The notes beneath the pieces are model-generated. The model had not been told where the DNA came from. It saw only the letters and a program-made list of their open reading frames with translations, and did not search any database. From NCBI GenBank assembly GCA_900319985.1, contig ONQL01000026.1:1-20550 (forward strand): a DNA stretch of 20,550 bases, read 5' to 3'. Source of the stretch: an uncultured Methanobrevibacter sp. GTDB lineage: Archaea; Methanobacteriota; Methanobacteria; Methanobacteriales; Methanobacteriaceae. The position numbers and the translations under genes were made by a program. Positions 1 through 6,644 of the stretch are shown in pieces; positions within the stretch are counted from its first letter, which is position 1; each line of letters starts with the position of its first letter.

Positions 1-197
1 TCTTTTTTAGATTCGTTTAAAAATTGATTTAACTCATTTTTAGTTGGAATTTTATTAGAATCACCATATTTGGCTTTATATTTATTTAAAAGTTCATTAC
101 GAGTTTTACGAGTACAACCATAGTTTTGTTTAAACAGAATTTCTTGTTCAAGAGTTAAATGAAGCTTAACAACCACACCCCGAATATACTCACCCAT
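1..197 (-). CDS. tnpB: TnpB/OrfB-type (IS200/IS605 family) RNA-guided nuclease or transposon protein, N-terminal fragment cut by window edge
   Basis: Reading the minus strand leftwards gives an uninterrupted frame of 65 codons to base 1. It starts MGEYIRGVVVKLHLTLEQE and continues with a Y-G-C-T-R-K-T-R-N pattern. This resembles the N-terminal helix-turn-helix region of IS605 OrfB/TnpB proteins: a basic beta strand, 'L(T/S)xEQ', then an aromatic-G-C/S-x-R-x-x-x-N motif. I chose the ATG at 197 because GGGGATGA lies 5 nt upstream of it. In-frame ATGs at 206 and 230 would add 3 or 11 residues. TnpB proteins are RNA-guided nucleases that help IS605-type elements persist. The RuvC-like catalytic residues and the C-terminal zinc finger lie outside the window, so activity cannot be judged. 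The identification rests on pattern recognition of a short N-terminus. Confidence 0.7.
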   Translation of the reverse strand, partial: MGEYIRGVVVKLHLTLEQEILFKQNYGCTRKTRNELLNKYKAKYGDSNKIPTKNELNQFLNESKK

Positions 198-229
198 AAA
201 TCTCATCCCCAGACCATCATTATATACCA

Positions 230-673
230 TTTTCATTCATATCTAAAAAAAAAATGAAAAAACAACTACTCTTTTTAAAAACAACAATTAAAATCACATT
301 TAATTGAATAATATCTCATTTATAATTACCCATATATAAAAAATAAGAGATAGCATTTGAAAAGTAATCGAATAACGAACTCAGAGCAATTTTTCAAAAC
401 CAAAACAATTTTTCATACCCAAAGCAATAATATAATCACAACAAAAAAGTATACTGAAAAAACAATTTTTCATACCCAAAGCAATAATATAATCACAACA
501 AAAAAGTATACTGAATAAAAAATTCATGACATAAAATAGCCTCAAAAAAAACGCAAATAAAATAAAAAACAATAAAAAATAAACGCAAAAAAATAAAAAA
601 AGTAAGGATTAACACAAAAGCAGTTATCCACACCAATACAAAGCCCAATCACTCCATGAACTAAAAATCAGTT
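230..673. other. AT-rich intergenic region with a 57-bp tandem duplication
   Basis: This 444-bp spacer lies between the start of the tnpB fragment and the stop of the DUF447 gene. It is very AT-rich, with long A runs on the plus strand near 550-600. I see no convincing gene. Its main structure is the exact tandem duplication listed separately. The left end of the tnpB-carrying element should lie in here, upstream of the tnpB start, but I could not place it. TTCG/CGAA motifs occur at about 369-380 and resemble those upstream of the V4R regulator, without any obvious target gene. Confidence 0.6.
402..515. repeat. Perfect 57-bp tandem duplication (two copies)
   Basis: Bases 402-458 and 459-515 are identical 57-mers placed head to tail. 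Each contains CAATTTTTCATACCC, AAGCAATAATATAATCACAA and AAGTATACTGAA. The identity breaks at 401 versus 458 on the left and at 459 versus 516 on the right, so it is exactly two units. A related partial motif (GCAATTTTTCAAAACC) lies just before, at about 387-402, suggesting older internal repetition. The period is a multiple of three, but the region does not look coding. Confidence 0.85.
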
Positions 674-1315
674 CTATTCAACATCAAAACCCTTTTCCAT
701 CATACTGTTTTTAAGAATTTCCATTGCTTTTATCGTGTCAGGTCCGGAAACCCTCTTGATCATGCGGTTGTTTTCATTAAACCTTCCGATGAAATAATCC
801 TGCTGTTCCTTACTTACCAGATCCAGCCGAGTATAGTTTGTAAGGCATTCCAGAAGGGCGAATACTCCTCGGTTTAAAGCTTTTGCACACGGATGATTTT
901 TAACAATTTCTACAACATCACTGCTTATGATATAAGCTTCTCCATTTGATGTTACATGGTCTTTAATCGGATCCATCTTTCTAATGTCTGTAACATCACA
1001 AATGACATATGCTTCTGCATTTTTCAATATTGCAATGTCATCATCATCTGTAAATTCTTCAATATCCAAGTTTCCGATGGTTGAATTTACAAAATTTATA
1101 GGATCAAAAGTAATATTTACAACATATCTGCGTGTTTCCATAATGTTTTTCAGGGTTTGGGTGCCGACAAATAATCTGCATCCAAGTTTGTCTTTGCCTT
1201 TGCATACGATACCTATTGGGGCTGCATTTTTTACACCGTCCTTGCTCATGGTAGTGTAAATCCCCTCATATTTCTGTCCTTCCTCAATTCCGATATCCGT
1301 CAAATCAATATCCAT
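674..1315 (-). CDS. DUF447 family protein, flavin-reductase-like (FMN-binding split barrel) fold
   Basis: The protein has about 213 residues and begins MDIDLTDIGIEEGQKYEG. The opening 'I-x-x-G-x-x-YE-x-I-x-T-T', the central 'PIG' and the LFVGTQTLKNIMETRRYVVN stretch fit the archaeal DUF447 family, which is related to flavin-reductase-like proteins. No substrate or pathway is established, so the role stays unknown; flavin binding is inferred from family membership only. I chose the ATG at 1315 because GGATGAT precedes it closely and family members begin near this point. An in-frame ATG at 1360 (and a TTG at 1363) would add about 15 residues (MNRHYIEDV...) but has no visible ribosome-binding site. 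The gene stands alone on the minus strand, separated from both neighbours by AT-rich spacers. A weak GAACT/AGTTC hairpin follows the stop. Confidence 0.7.
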   Translation of the reverse strand: MDIDLTDIGIEEGQKYEGIYTTMSKDGVKNAAPIGIVCKGKDKLGCRLFVGTQTLKNIMETRRYVVNITFDPINFVNSTIGNLDIEEFTDDDDIAILKNAEAYVICDVTDIRKMDPIKDHVTSNGEAYIISSDVVEIVKNHPCAKALNRGVFALLECLTNYTRLDLVSKEQQDYFIGRFNENNRMIKRVSGPDTIKAMEILKNSMMEKGFDVE

Positions 1316-1741
1316 TTTATCATCCTTATCAATTACATCTTCAATATAATGTCTATTCATCAATCTAATTAAAAATTATTGTCAAAACATTATATCCTTA
1401 CATTAGTTTTCCCCCATTATCTGTATTCAGATTACATTCAGGTACTGTGACCTAATATTAATATGCTAACTATTTTTCGTTGAAAAATGAATTTGAACTG
1501 ATATTATTATTCTGCTACTTATAAGAGTTAATGAATTTAACCAAATCAGTATTCTGTTTCGCTTCAAATAAAGATATTAATGCAACTATTAACTCTGTTA
1601 TTGGAAAAGTTGTAGTGTAAGATACTAAAAATTATTACAAAAAATCGATGCAAAGCAATTATTATGCCAATATCGATATGAAATTACTTTAAAAGTTGTC
1701 TGATATTGAGATATTGTTCTAACTTAAGAATATTACTTTTA

Positions 1742-1784
1742 TTTCAAACATATATTAATTGATTAATTTAATATATATTTGAAA
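1742..1784. repeat. Long inverted repeat (17-bp arms, 9-nt loop)
   Basis: The arms TTTCAAACATATATTAA (1742-1758) and TTAATATATATTTGAAA (1768-1784) are complementary at 16 of 17 positions. The one exception becomes a G.U wobble in minus-strand RNA. It lies about 80-125 bp beyond the adhesin stop in the direction of its transcription. It could be a second terminator, an mRNA 3'-end stabiliser or a protein-binding site; the sequence does not decide between these. Confidence 0.6.
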
Positions 1785-1820
1785 AATTAGTATTTAATTA
1801 ATAATTAACTTAAAATACAT

Positions 1821-1840
1821 TTATTCAAATATTTGAATAA
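1821..1840. repeat. 20-bp perfect palindrome
   Basis: TTATTCAAAT followed directly by ATTTGAATAA forms an uninterrupted palindrome between the adhesin terminator hairpin and the longer inverted repeat at 1742-1784. It shares the TTCAAA element with that repeat. Its function is unknown. It could extend the terminator region or be a binding site for a dimeric protein. Confidence 0.6.
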
Positions 1841-1873
1841 AAAAATAGAAACTGTAGGTAGAGTTCTACCTAC
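1839..1873 (-). terminator. Terminator-like hairpin overlapping the adhesin stop codon
   Basis: On the minus strand GTAGGTAGA and TCTACCTAC form a 9-bp stem with a 2-nt loop (1854-1873). The TAG stop codon (1866-1868) is inside the stem. ACTGT/ACAGT at 1851-1855 and 1876-1880 could extend the base. The stem is followed on the minus strand by a T-rich run (about 1839-1847). Archaeal intrinsic termination relies mainly on the U-tract, so the hairpin may instead protect the 3' end. Confidence 0.6.
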
Positions 1874-3911
1874 TAACAGTAATTTTAGCAGTTACAGTCT
1901 TAGCATTGTAATACTTACTTCCTGCATATTTGATGGTTGCTGTGAACTTGCCTTTCTTAATCAATTTGGTAATCTTGAAAGTAGCCTGACCTTTAGCATT
2001 GGTTGTAGCAGAATAAGTCTTACCATTGACTTTCAAGGTAAGTTTGGTGTTTTTCATAACTTTGTTTTGATTATTTTTCAAAGTTACTGTGTATTTTTTG
2101 GTTTTTATAGATTGTTTGAATATTTTTGCTTTAGCAGTAACCTTAGGAGTTGCTTTTTTGACAGTGATCTTAACGGATTTGGTTGCCTGATTATATTTTT
2201 CATTTCCATTGAAGGTTATTTTAGCAGTATATGCTTTAGGAGCCAATCCTTTTGTTGGTACTTTGATTTGACCTTTATCATCAGTTTTGTATTTCTTGAC
2301 ACCATTTAAATTAACAATAACCTCAACACCACTCAAAGGATTACCTTTAGCGTCTTTTAATGTAACCACTAAATTTTTGTTGGCATTGTAGGTTGTAGTG
2401 ACTGTGCTTGCTGACAATTGTGTTTTAATCTTATTGACAGTTATTTTAGCCTCTTTAGTTACTGAATCATGTTCTTCATCAGTTACTGTTTTAACTGACA
2501 ATATGTATGAGCCAGGTTCCAAGCCGGATACTGTTATTGTATTATTATTTACATTAACAGCAGCATCAGGTTGACCTACTACAGTAGCTTCAATACCTAT
2601 GGCATCGGTGAATGAAATTTCAGTAGTTCCAGTAGTATTATAATCAAATTCCATATCTTCGACTGTTAATGTAGAATCAATCCTATATGCCATATAAATT
2701 GTATTTTTTCCTGCGTTATTGATTAAATTTATTAATGCGGTAACATTTTCCATTTTTCTATCAAAGAAAATCGCAGATCCTTCAGCAGCAGAATTTTCAA
2801 TATAATCTCCAGATATTATGACATTTTTTGCAAATTTATTAAAGTAGATTGCACCACCATAATTAGTTGCTTGGTTATGGAAGTAGTCCCCATCGATAAT
2901 GGAATCAGTTAGAGTATTCATAAAGTAGTTTGCACCACCATATAACCTGCCTGTATTGTTATCATATTTTCCTACAATGGAAACATTGGATGCAACACCC
3001 TGGAAGTAATTTGCACCTCCACGGTATCCGACATTATCTATGTAGTCTCCTAAAATAATAAGATTATCTACTGTTTTATTAAAGCAGTTAGCACCTCCAC
3101 TACCTGTTTTATCACTACCATTACAATTGGAATTGGCAATATTACGGGAGTAGTCTCCAACTATGATAACATCAGTTATTGCTTTAAAGAAGTAATTTGC
3201 AGCACCAGAACCGTTTACTGCAACATTATCGCTGAAGTTTCCAGAAATTGAAACATTGGTAGCTTTGTCGTTAAAGTAGTTTGCACCACCTGATATCCTT
3301 GCAACATTATTTCTGAAATCCGCTTCTATGAACATGTTGCTAATTTTTTTCCTAAAGTAGTTTGCACCACCCCAATCAGCAGTATTGTTTATGAAAATGC
3401 TTTCACTTATAGTCAGATTATCGCCTTCAGTGAAAATTGCACCACCATAACTTGCATTACCATTGATAAATTTAATGTCATTTAAAATAACGTTGTTTGC
3501 AGTGATATTAAATATTCTGGATTTATGTTGTGCATCAATTGTATATCCATTCCCATTAATAGTAATAGATTTGGAAATTAGAATTCCATCTGCAAGAGCT
3601 CCATCGTTTGTATAATCATTTTCCAATGCTATTGTAGCACCTTCAGATGCATTGCTGATTTTGTCCTGCAATGCAGTGAAAGTTCCATTATCTTTTTCGC
3701 TTAAAATGTCTTCACTAGAAGATGAAATTAAATTATTTTCAATTTTTTGATTATCATTATCGACTTCTACAGCTGCCTGACTGACAACATCAGAATCTTG
3801 ACTTTCACTGGCTATTACCTCATCGTTTACATCTCCAGCAACTACACTGGAAACTGAAAATAGTACACAAATAATTAGGCAAAAGACCAGTAAAGTCTTT
3901 TTAAAATTCAT
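1866..3911 (-). CDS. Secreted adhesin-like protein with right-handed beta-helix repeats and C-terminal Ig-like domains
   Basis: The protein has 681 residues from the ATG at 3911, which sits 9 nt after a full GGAGGA site. An upstream in-frame codon at 3956 lacks such a site and would mask the signal peptide. The N-terminus MNFKKTLLVFCLIICVLF... followed by VVAGD is a clear Sec signal peptide, cleaved near residue 25. An acidic linker follows. Then come about nine coils of 26-35 residues with the pattern N-x-A-x-x-x-G-G-A-N/I-Y-F ... I-x-G-D-Y-x-x-N, as in beta-helix (Chlamydia polymorphic-like) repeats. The last about 240 residues are lysine-rich Ig-like domains with 'D-x-x-G-x-x-x' motifs. 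This is the typical build of Methanobrevibacter adhesin-like proteins, thought to act in surface attachment or cell contact. I see no membrane anchor and no recognised pseudomurein-binding repeat, so attachment to the wall may use the basic Ig domains. Partner and ligand are unknown. Confidence 0.85.
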   Translation of the reverse strand: MNFKKTLLVFCLIICVLFSVSSVVAGDVNDEVIASESQDSDVVSQAAVEVDNDNQKIENNLISSSSEDILSEKDNGTFTALQDKISNASEGATIALENDYTNDGALADGILISKSITINGNGYTIDAQHKSRIFNITANNVILNDIKFINGNASYGGAIFTEGDNLTISESIFINNTADWGGANYFRKKISNMFIEADFRNNVARISGGANYFNDKATNVSISGNFSDNVAVNGSGAANYFFKAITDVIIVGDYSRNIANSNCNGSDKTGSGGANCFNKTVDNLIILGDYIDNVGYRGGANYFQGVASNVSIVGKYDNNTGRLYGGANYFMNTLTDSIIDGDYFHNQATNYGGAIYFNKFAKNVIISGDYIENSAAEGSAIFFDRKMENVTALINLINNAGKNTIYMAYRIDSTLTVEDMEFDYNTTGTTEISFTDAIGIEATVVGQPDAAVNVNNNTITVSGLEPGSYILSVKTVTDEEHDSVTKEAKITVNKIKTQLSASTVTTTYNANKNLVVTLKDAKGNPLSGVEVIVNLNGVKKYKTDDKGQIKVPTKGLAPKAYTAKITFNGNEKYNQATKSVKITVKKATPKVTAKAKIFKQSIKTKKYTVTLKNNQNKVMKNTKLTLKVNGKTYSATTNAKGQATFKITKLIKKGKFTATIKYAGSKYYNAKTVTAKITVSR

Positions 3912-4023
3912 TTTAAAAAATCCTCCATTAATTGATATATGTTTTATTGTGTGCAAAATATTGTTTAAAACATCAGTTTATTTTATGAAAACTTTGAAAA
4001 TGTAGTTAAGAATTGATTACTGA

Positions 4024-4035
4024 AAATATAAATAT
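4024..4035 (-). promoter_or_regulatory. Possible TATA box for the adhesin-like gene
   Basis: ATATTTATATTT on the minus strand is the best archaeal TATA-like element in the 4000-4100 spacer. It would start transcription near position 4000 and leave a leader of roughly 90 nt before the GGAGGA site. The long leader makes this uncertain in such AT-rich DNA. Confidence 0.3.
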
Positions 4036-4154
4036 GTGCCGAATTAAATAAAAAACAAAAAAATTGAAAAATAGTAAAATTAAGTTTTTTAATAATGTTG
4101 TCCGGTTAGTGCCGATTTCTCGAATGTCTAATTTTTAAAAAATAGCCATTTGCT

Positions 4155-5069
4155 TCATTTCAATTTTTTCATCAAACCGCTCATTCTTGCATAGTGGAAC
4201 ATGTAAAGCTGGACATAACCTGCATTTTTGCCGAACTCTTCCATTCCAAATTCACGAACCTTGGCAACGCTTATATCCTTTCCTTCAAAATACAAATGGG
4301 AAACGATGCGTTTTATCCATACATCCGATGGAAAAGCTTCCCTGAAGTTGAATCCGTAAAGCAATATGCAGTCAGCCACTTTCGGACCGACTCCCGGAAC
4401 TTCAAGTATTGTTTCAAAGGCTTCATCATAGCACATCTTGAAAATTTCGTGGAGGTCAATTTCATCTGTAAACATCTCGGATGCCCTTCTCATGTATGGC
4501 GCTCTATATCCTACACCGCAACTTTTGAGATTATTAGTGCACATTGAAATATCTTGAATATCTGATGAATTAAATTCACCCTCATCGTCCAGGTATACTT
4601 TTAATAAATCGTTGCTTTTAGGAAAAGTATAGTAATTGCCGAACCGATCTCCCCAGTTCTCTTTTATCTGGCAAATCGATTTGGTCCATCTTTTGATTGA
4701 ATTGTTTGCAGAGCATATTGATGAGATTATGCATTCAAAGGGATCATCCGCCAGAAAGAGTCTCAAACCACTGCAAAACTCAGGAATTTCCGCCAATTCA
4801 GCATGATTGCCCAGATACCTATAGAATTTATCCAAATCAAAATCCAAATCAAAAATGTAACTCAATTTGTCAATAGCCTGCTTATCTGATGCGTCACCTG
4901 AGTATGTGAAATCTAAAAAGTCACCAGATTGTTTGACATTGAAAATAACAGAATTACCCTTAACATCAACAACATTAGAAAAAGTACCGTCAACTTCATA
5001 CCATGGAGGCTGTGAAGTCTGACCGGACAGTTGAGTTAACTCCAAATCAATAGGGGTTTCAACAATCAT
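4155..5069 (-). CDS. ogg: OGG1-like 8-oxoguanine DNA glycosylase / AP lyase
   Basis: This 304-residue protein should excise 8-oxoguanine from DNA and cut at the resulting abasic site (base excision repair). The N-terminus carries the OGG_N pattern 'L-x-x-T-x-x-S-G-Q-T-S-Q-P-P-W' (about 9-23). The C-terminal half carries the helix-hairpin-helix-GPD motif PGVGPKVADCILLYGF (about 225-240) with the catalytic lysine at K230 and the catalytic aspartate at D249 in AFPSDVWIKR. These correspond to the paired K and D of human OGG1. Its length and two-domain form match the eukaryote-like OGG1 class rather than the shorter archaeal AGOG or Ogg2 types. Its ATG overlaps the hisF stop (ATGA), so translation is probably coupled to hisF although the pathways are unrelated. 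It ends with TGA at 4155, followed by T-rich minus-strand sequence. Confidence 0.85.
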   Translation of the reverse strand: MIVETPIDLELTQLSGQTSQPPWYEVDGTFSNVVDVKGNSVIFNVKQSGDFLDFTYSGDASDKQAIDKLSYIFDLDFDLDKFYRYLGNHAELAEIPEFCSGLRLFLADDPFECIISSICSANNSIKRWTKSICQIKENWGDRFGNYYTFPKSNDLLKVYLDDEGEFNSSDIQDISMCTNNLKSCGVGYRAPYMRRASEMFTDEIDLHEIFKMCYDEAFETILEVPGVGPKVADCILLYGFNFREAFPSDVWIKRIVSHLYFEGKDISVAKVREFGMEEFGKNAGYVQLYMFHYARMSGLMKKLK

Positions 5070-5890
5070 AAGCGAACAGCCACATTATTTTCTTTCAGAT
5101 ATTCCTTTACAGTGCCTATTGAATATTGATTAAAATGAAATATGCTTGCTGCAAGAGCTGCTGAAACATCGGTTTTTTCAAAAACTTCCAGAATATGTTT
5201 CGGTTCACCAACACCGCCGCTGGCTATAACCGGAATGTCAACAGAATCATTGATTGTTTTATTGAGCTCAATATCATATCCGTTTTGGGTTCCGTCCCCA
5301 TCCATACTTGTCAACAGTATTTCGCCGGCTCCGCGCTCTTCACATTCAACAGCCCATTGAATCGCATCAATGCCCGTGAATTCACGTCCGCCATAAATGC
5401 TTGTATCAAACCAGCAATATCCATTATCTGTCTCAATAACAGTCTTGTCCGGCACATCATCAGGATGGTCCACATATCTTCTTTTGGCATCGATTCCAAT
5501 GACAACAGCCTGAGAGCCAACGACTTTTGAAGCCTCGGTTAAAAGCTCCGGATTTTTAATGGCTGCAGTATTGGTTGAACACTTGTCTGCTCCGGCCTTA
5601 AGCATTTTAATGTAATCGTCAACTTTCCTTATTCCCCCACCTACACAAATAGGCATGAAAACATTTTCTGTCAGCCTGTCAATAACGTCGGCCATTGTAG
5701 CCCTTCTTTCATGGGAAGCAGTAATGTCCAGAACCACAACTTCGTCAGCTCCTTCCTCATAATAGCGTGTTGCAAGGTCTACAGGATTTCCAGCATATTT
5801 GATTTCCTTAAATTCAACACCCTTTACAACTCTACCTTCAGGAACCTGCAAATCACAATCTAGGCAGGGAATAATTCTTTTAGTTAACAT
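5066..5890 (-). CDS. hisF: Imidazole glycerol phosphate synthase subunit HisF (cyclase)
   Basis: HisF closes the imidazole ring in histidine biosynthesis, using ammonia made by HisH, and releases imidazole glycerol phosphate and AICAR. The protein has 274 residues and the expected (beta/alpha)8-barrel motifs: RIIPCLD with catalytic D11, GRVVKG, the phosphate-binding 'CVGGGIR' (82-88), 'VIGIDAKRRY' with the second catalytic aspartate D144, 'TSMDGDGTQNGYD' (194-206) and 'IASGGVGEP'. It is longer than the usual ~253-residue bacterial form, mainly through a few residues after D11 and an insertion around 140-170, which seems normal for this archaeal branch. No hisH or other his gene is adjacent. 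The start has no obvious ribosome-binding site. It lies 49 bp beyond secG and its terminator-like palindrome, and its 3' end overlaps ogg by 4 nt. Confidence 0.95.
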   Translation of the reverse strand: MLTKRIIPCLDCDLQVPEGRVVKGVEFKEIKYAGNPVDLATRYYEEGADEVVVLDITASHERRATMADVIDRLTENVFMPICVGGGIRKVDDYIKMLKAGADKCSTNTAAIKNPELLTEASKVVGSQAVVIGIDAKRRYVDHPDDVPDKTVIETDNGYCWFDTSIYGGREFTGIDAIQWAVECEERGAGEILLTSMDGDGTQNGYDIELNKTINDSVDIPVIASGGVGEPKHILEVFEKTDVSAALAASIFHFNQYSIGTVKEYLKENNVAVRL

Positions 5891-5904
5891 AATATCTAAA
5901 TAAA

Positions 5905-5945
5905 TAAAAAAAAGTAGAAATTTTTGTTTAAGGATATCCTTAAGC
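5905..5945 (-). terminator. Terminator-like palindrome at the secG stop codon
   Basis: TTAAGGATATCCTTAA (5928-5943) is a perfect 16-bp palindrome, extendable by a G.T and a G-C pair. It contains the secG TAA stop (5940-5942). On the minus strand it is followed by AAATTTCTACTTTTTTTT, a good U-tract. It probably ends secG transcription or marks its 3' end just ahead of hisF. Confidence 0.55.
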
Positions 5946-6101
5946 GGAAAATCTTAAAACAAAACAAAGTATTGCTATAACAACAGTAGCAACTAAAACA
6001 TGCTCAGGAGAAAGTTTTGGACCTACACTTTCTTCATCAAAATATCTTACTAAACCTGCACCTGTTTGAGGCATAGAAATCTTATTATCTTTTTTTGACA
6101 T
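5940..6101 (-). CDS. secG: Preprotein translocase subunit Sec61-beta (archaeal SecG)
   Basis: A 53-residue protein, MSKKDNKISMPQTGAGLVRY..., ending in a single hydrophobic helix (about 35-51) and FSA. The 'GAGLVRYFDEE...GPKLSPEHVL' block followed by one C-terminal transmembrane segment is the signature of archaeal Sec61-beta, the small tail-anchored subunit of the SecYE-beta protein channel. AAGGAG lies 7 nt before the ATG, and a TATA box sits about 60 bp upstream, so it is probably its own transcription unit. srp54, the targeting factor that feeds the same channel, lies upstream on the same strand. Confidence 0.93.
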   Translation of the reverse strand: MSKKDNKISMPQTGAGLVRYFDEESVGPKLSPEHVLVATVVIAILCFVLRFSA

Positions 6102-6161
6102 AGTAATCTCCTTATAAATTAATTAATAAAAATAATTGTATTATATCTATTTTTTTCATAG

Positions 6162-6169
6162 TATATAAA
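6162..6169 (-). promoter_or_regulatory. TATA box for secG
   Basis: The minus strand reads TTTATATA directly after the moaC stop, an exact match to the archaeal TATA consensus. Initiation about 25 nt downstream (near 6137) would give secG a leader of about 35 nt containing its AAGGAG site. Confidence 0.6.
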
Positions 6170-6171
6170 GT

Positions 6172-6639
6172 TTAAATTTTTTCCTTTTTGATAACTTTAA
6201 TGTCACTGATTCGAGTATCCGGATACTGTCCGTCCTCATCCTTTTCAACAGCTTTTACCATATCCCATACTGTAAGCAATGCAACGCTGACACCGGTGAT
6301 TGCTTCCATTTCCACACCGGTTTTGCCCAAAGTATTTACGGAACATATTGCAATGATTTCGTCTTCCTTTACTTCAAAATCAAGTTCAATTCCTGTCAAG
6401 GCCAATGGATGGCAAAGGGGAATAATTGAAGATGTATTCTTAACGGCCTGAATACCTGCAATCTGTGCAGTTGTCAAAACATTTCCCTTTTTGATTTCTT
6501 CATTCTGAATTAAGTCAACGGTATGCTTATCCAAAAAAATACTGCCGCTTGCAATAGCTCTTCTTTTCTGGTCGGGTTTGCCCCCAACTTCAACCATGTG
6601 GACTCCACTGTCAGTCAAATGTGTAAATTCATCTGCCAT
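6172..6639 (-). CDS. moaC: Cyclic pyranopterin monophosphate synthase MoaC
   Basis: MoaC works with MoaA in the first step of molybdopterin (tungstopterin) cofactor synthesis, turning the 3',8-cyclo-GTP made by MoaA into cyclic pyranopterin monophosphate. Methanogens need this cofactor for formylmethanofuran dehydrogenase and formate dehydrogenase. The 155 residues show every family hallmark: MVEVGGKPDQKRRAIASG (15-32), AQIAGIQAVKNTSSIIPLCH (58-77), KTGVEMEAITGVSVALLTVW (106-125) and DMVKAVEKDEDGQYPDT. Predicted active-site residues K51, H77, E110/E112, D126 and K129 are all present. It starts 5 nt after the pus10 stop and is the last gene of the srp54-pus10-moaC run. No other moa gene is in the window. 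Confidence 0.95.
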   Translation of the reverse strand: MADEFTHLTDSGVHMVEVGGKPDQKRRAIASGSIFLDKHTVDLIQNEEIKKGNVLTTAQIAGIQAVKNTSSIIPLCHPLALTGIELDFEVKEDEIIAICSVNTLGKTGVEMEAITGVSVALLTVWDMVKAVEKDEDGQYPDTRISDIKVIKKEKI

Positions 6640-6644
6640 AATAT

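Larger units (their letters stand above)
1364..1850. other. AT-rich intergenic region with palindromes; no supported gene
   Basis: This stretch of nearly 490 bp separates the DUF447 start from the adhesin stop. It holds a 17-bp-arm inverted repeat (1742-1784) and a 20-bp perfect palindrome (1821-1840), described separately. A short plus-strand frame at 1531-1620 (29 codons) is followed in the same frame by another 23 open codons up to 1692. It has no ribosome-binding site and I do not recognise it. It may be gene debris or chance. Confidence 0.5.

Noticed and set aside
402..515. CRISPR-like array
   Set aside because: Only two units, directly joined without spacers, and no cas genes.
381..572. 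Minus-strand frame of 63 codons across the 57-bp duplication, hydrophobic and internally repeated
   Set aside because: No ribosome-binding site. The repetition follows from the DNA duplication whose length is a multiple of three, and the composition is that of AT-rich spacer.
1833..2309. Plus-strand 158-codon frame opposite the adhesin 3' end
   Set aside because: Lies antisense to well-formed Ig-like domains of the adhesin; phenylalanine-rich shadow frame without initiation signals.
2800..3400. Repeated DNA units as an insertion or CRISPR structure
   Set aside because: They encode in-frame beta-helix coils of one long open gene.
3912..3956. Longer adhesin start (15 extra residues)
   Set aside because: GGAGGA sits inside that extension at the right distance from the ATG at 3911, and the signal peptide begins there.
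5142..5530. Plus-strand frames opposite hisF
   Set aside because: hisF has complete family motifs on the minus strand; the others are antisense shadows with no signals.
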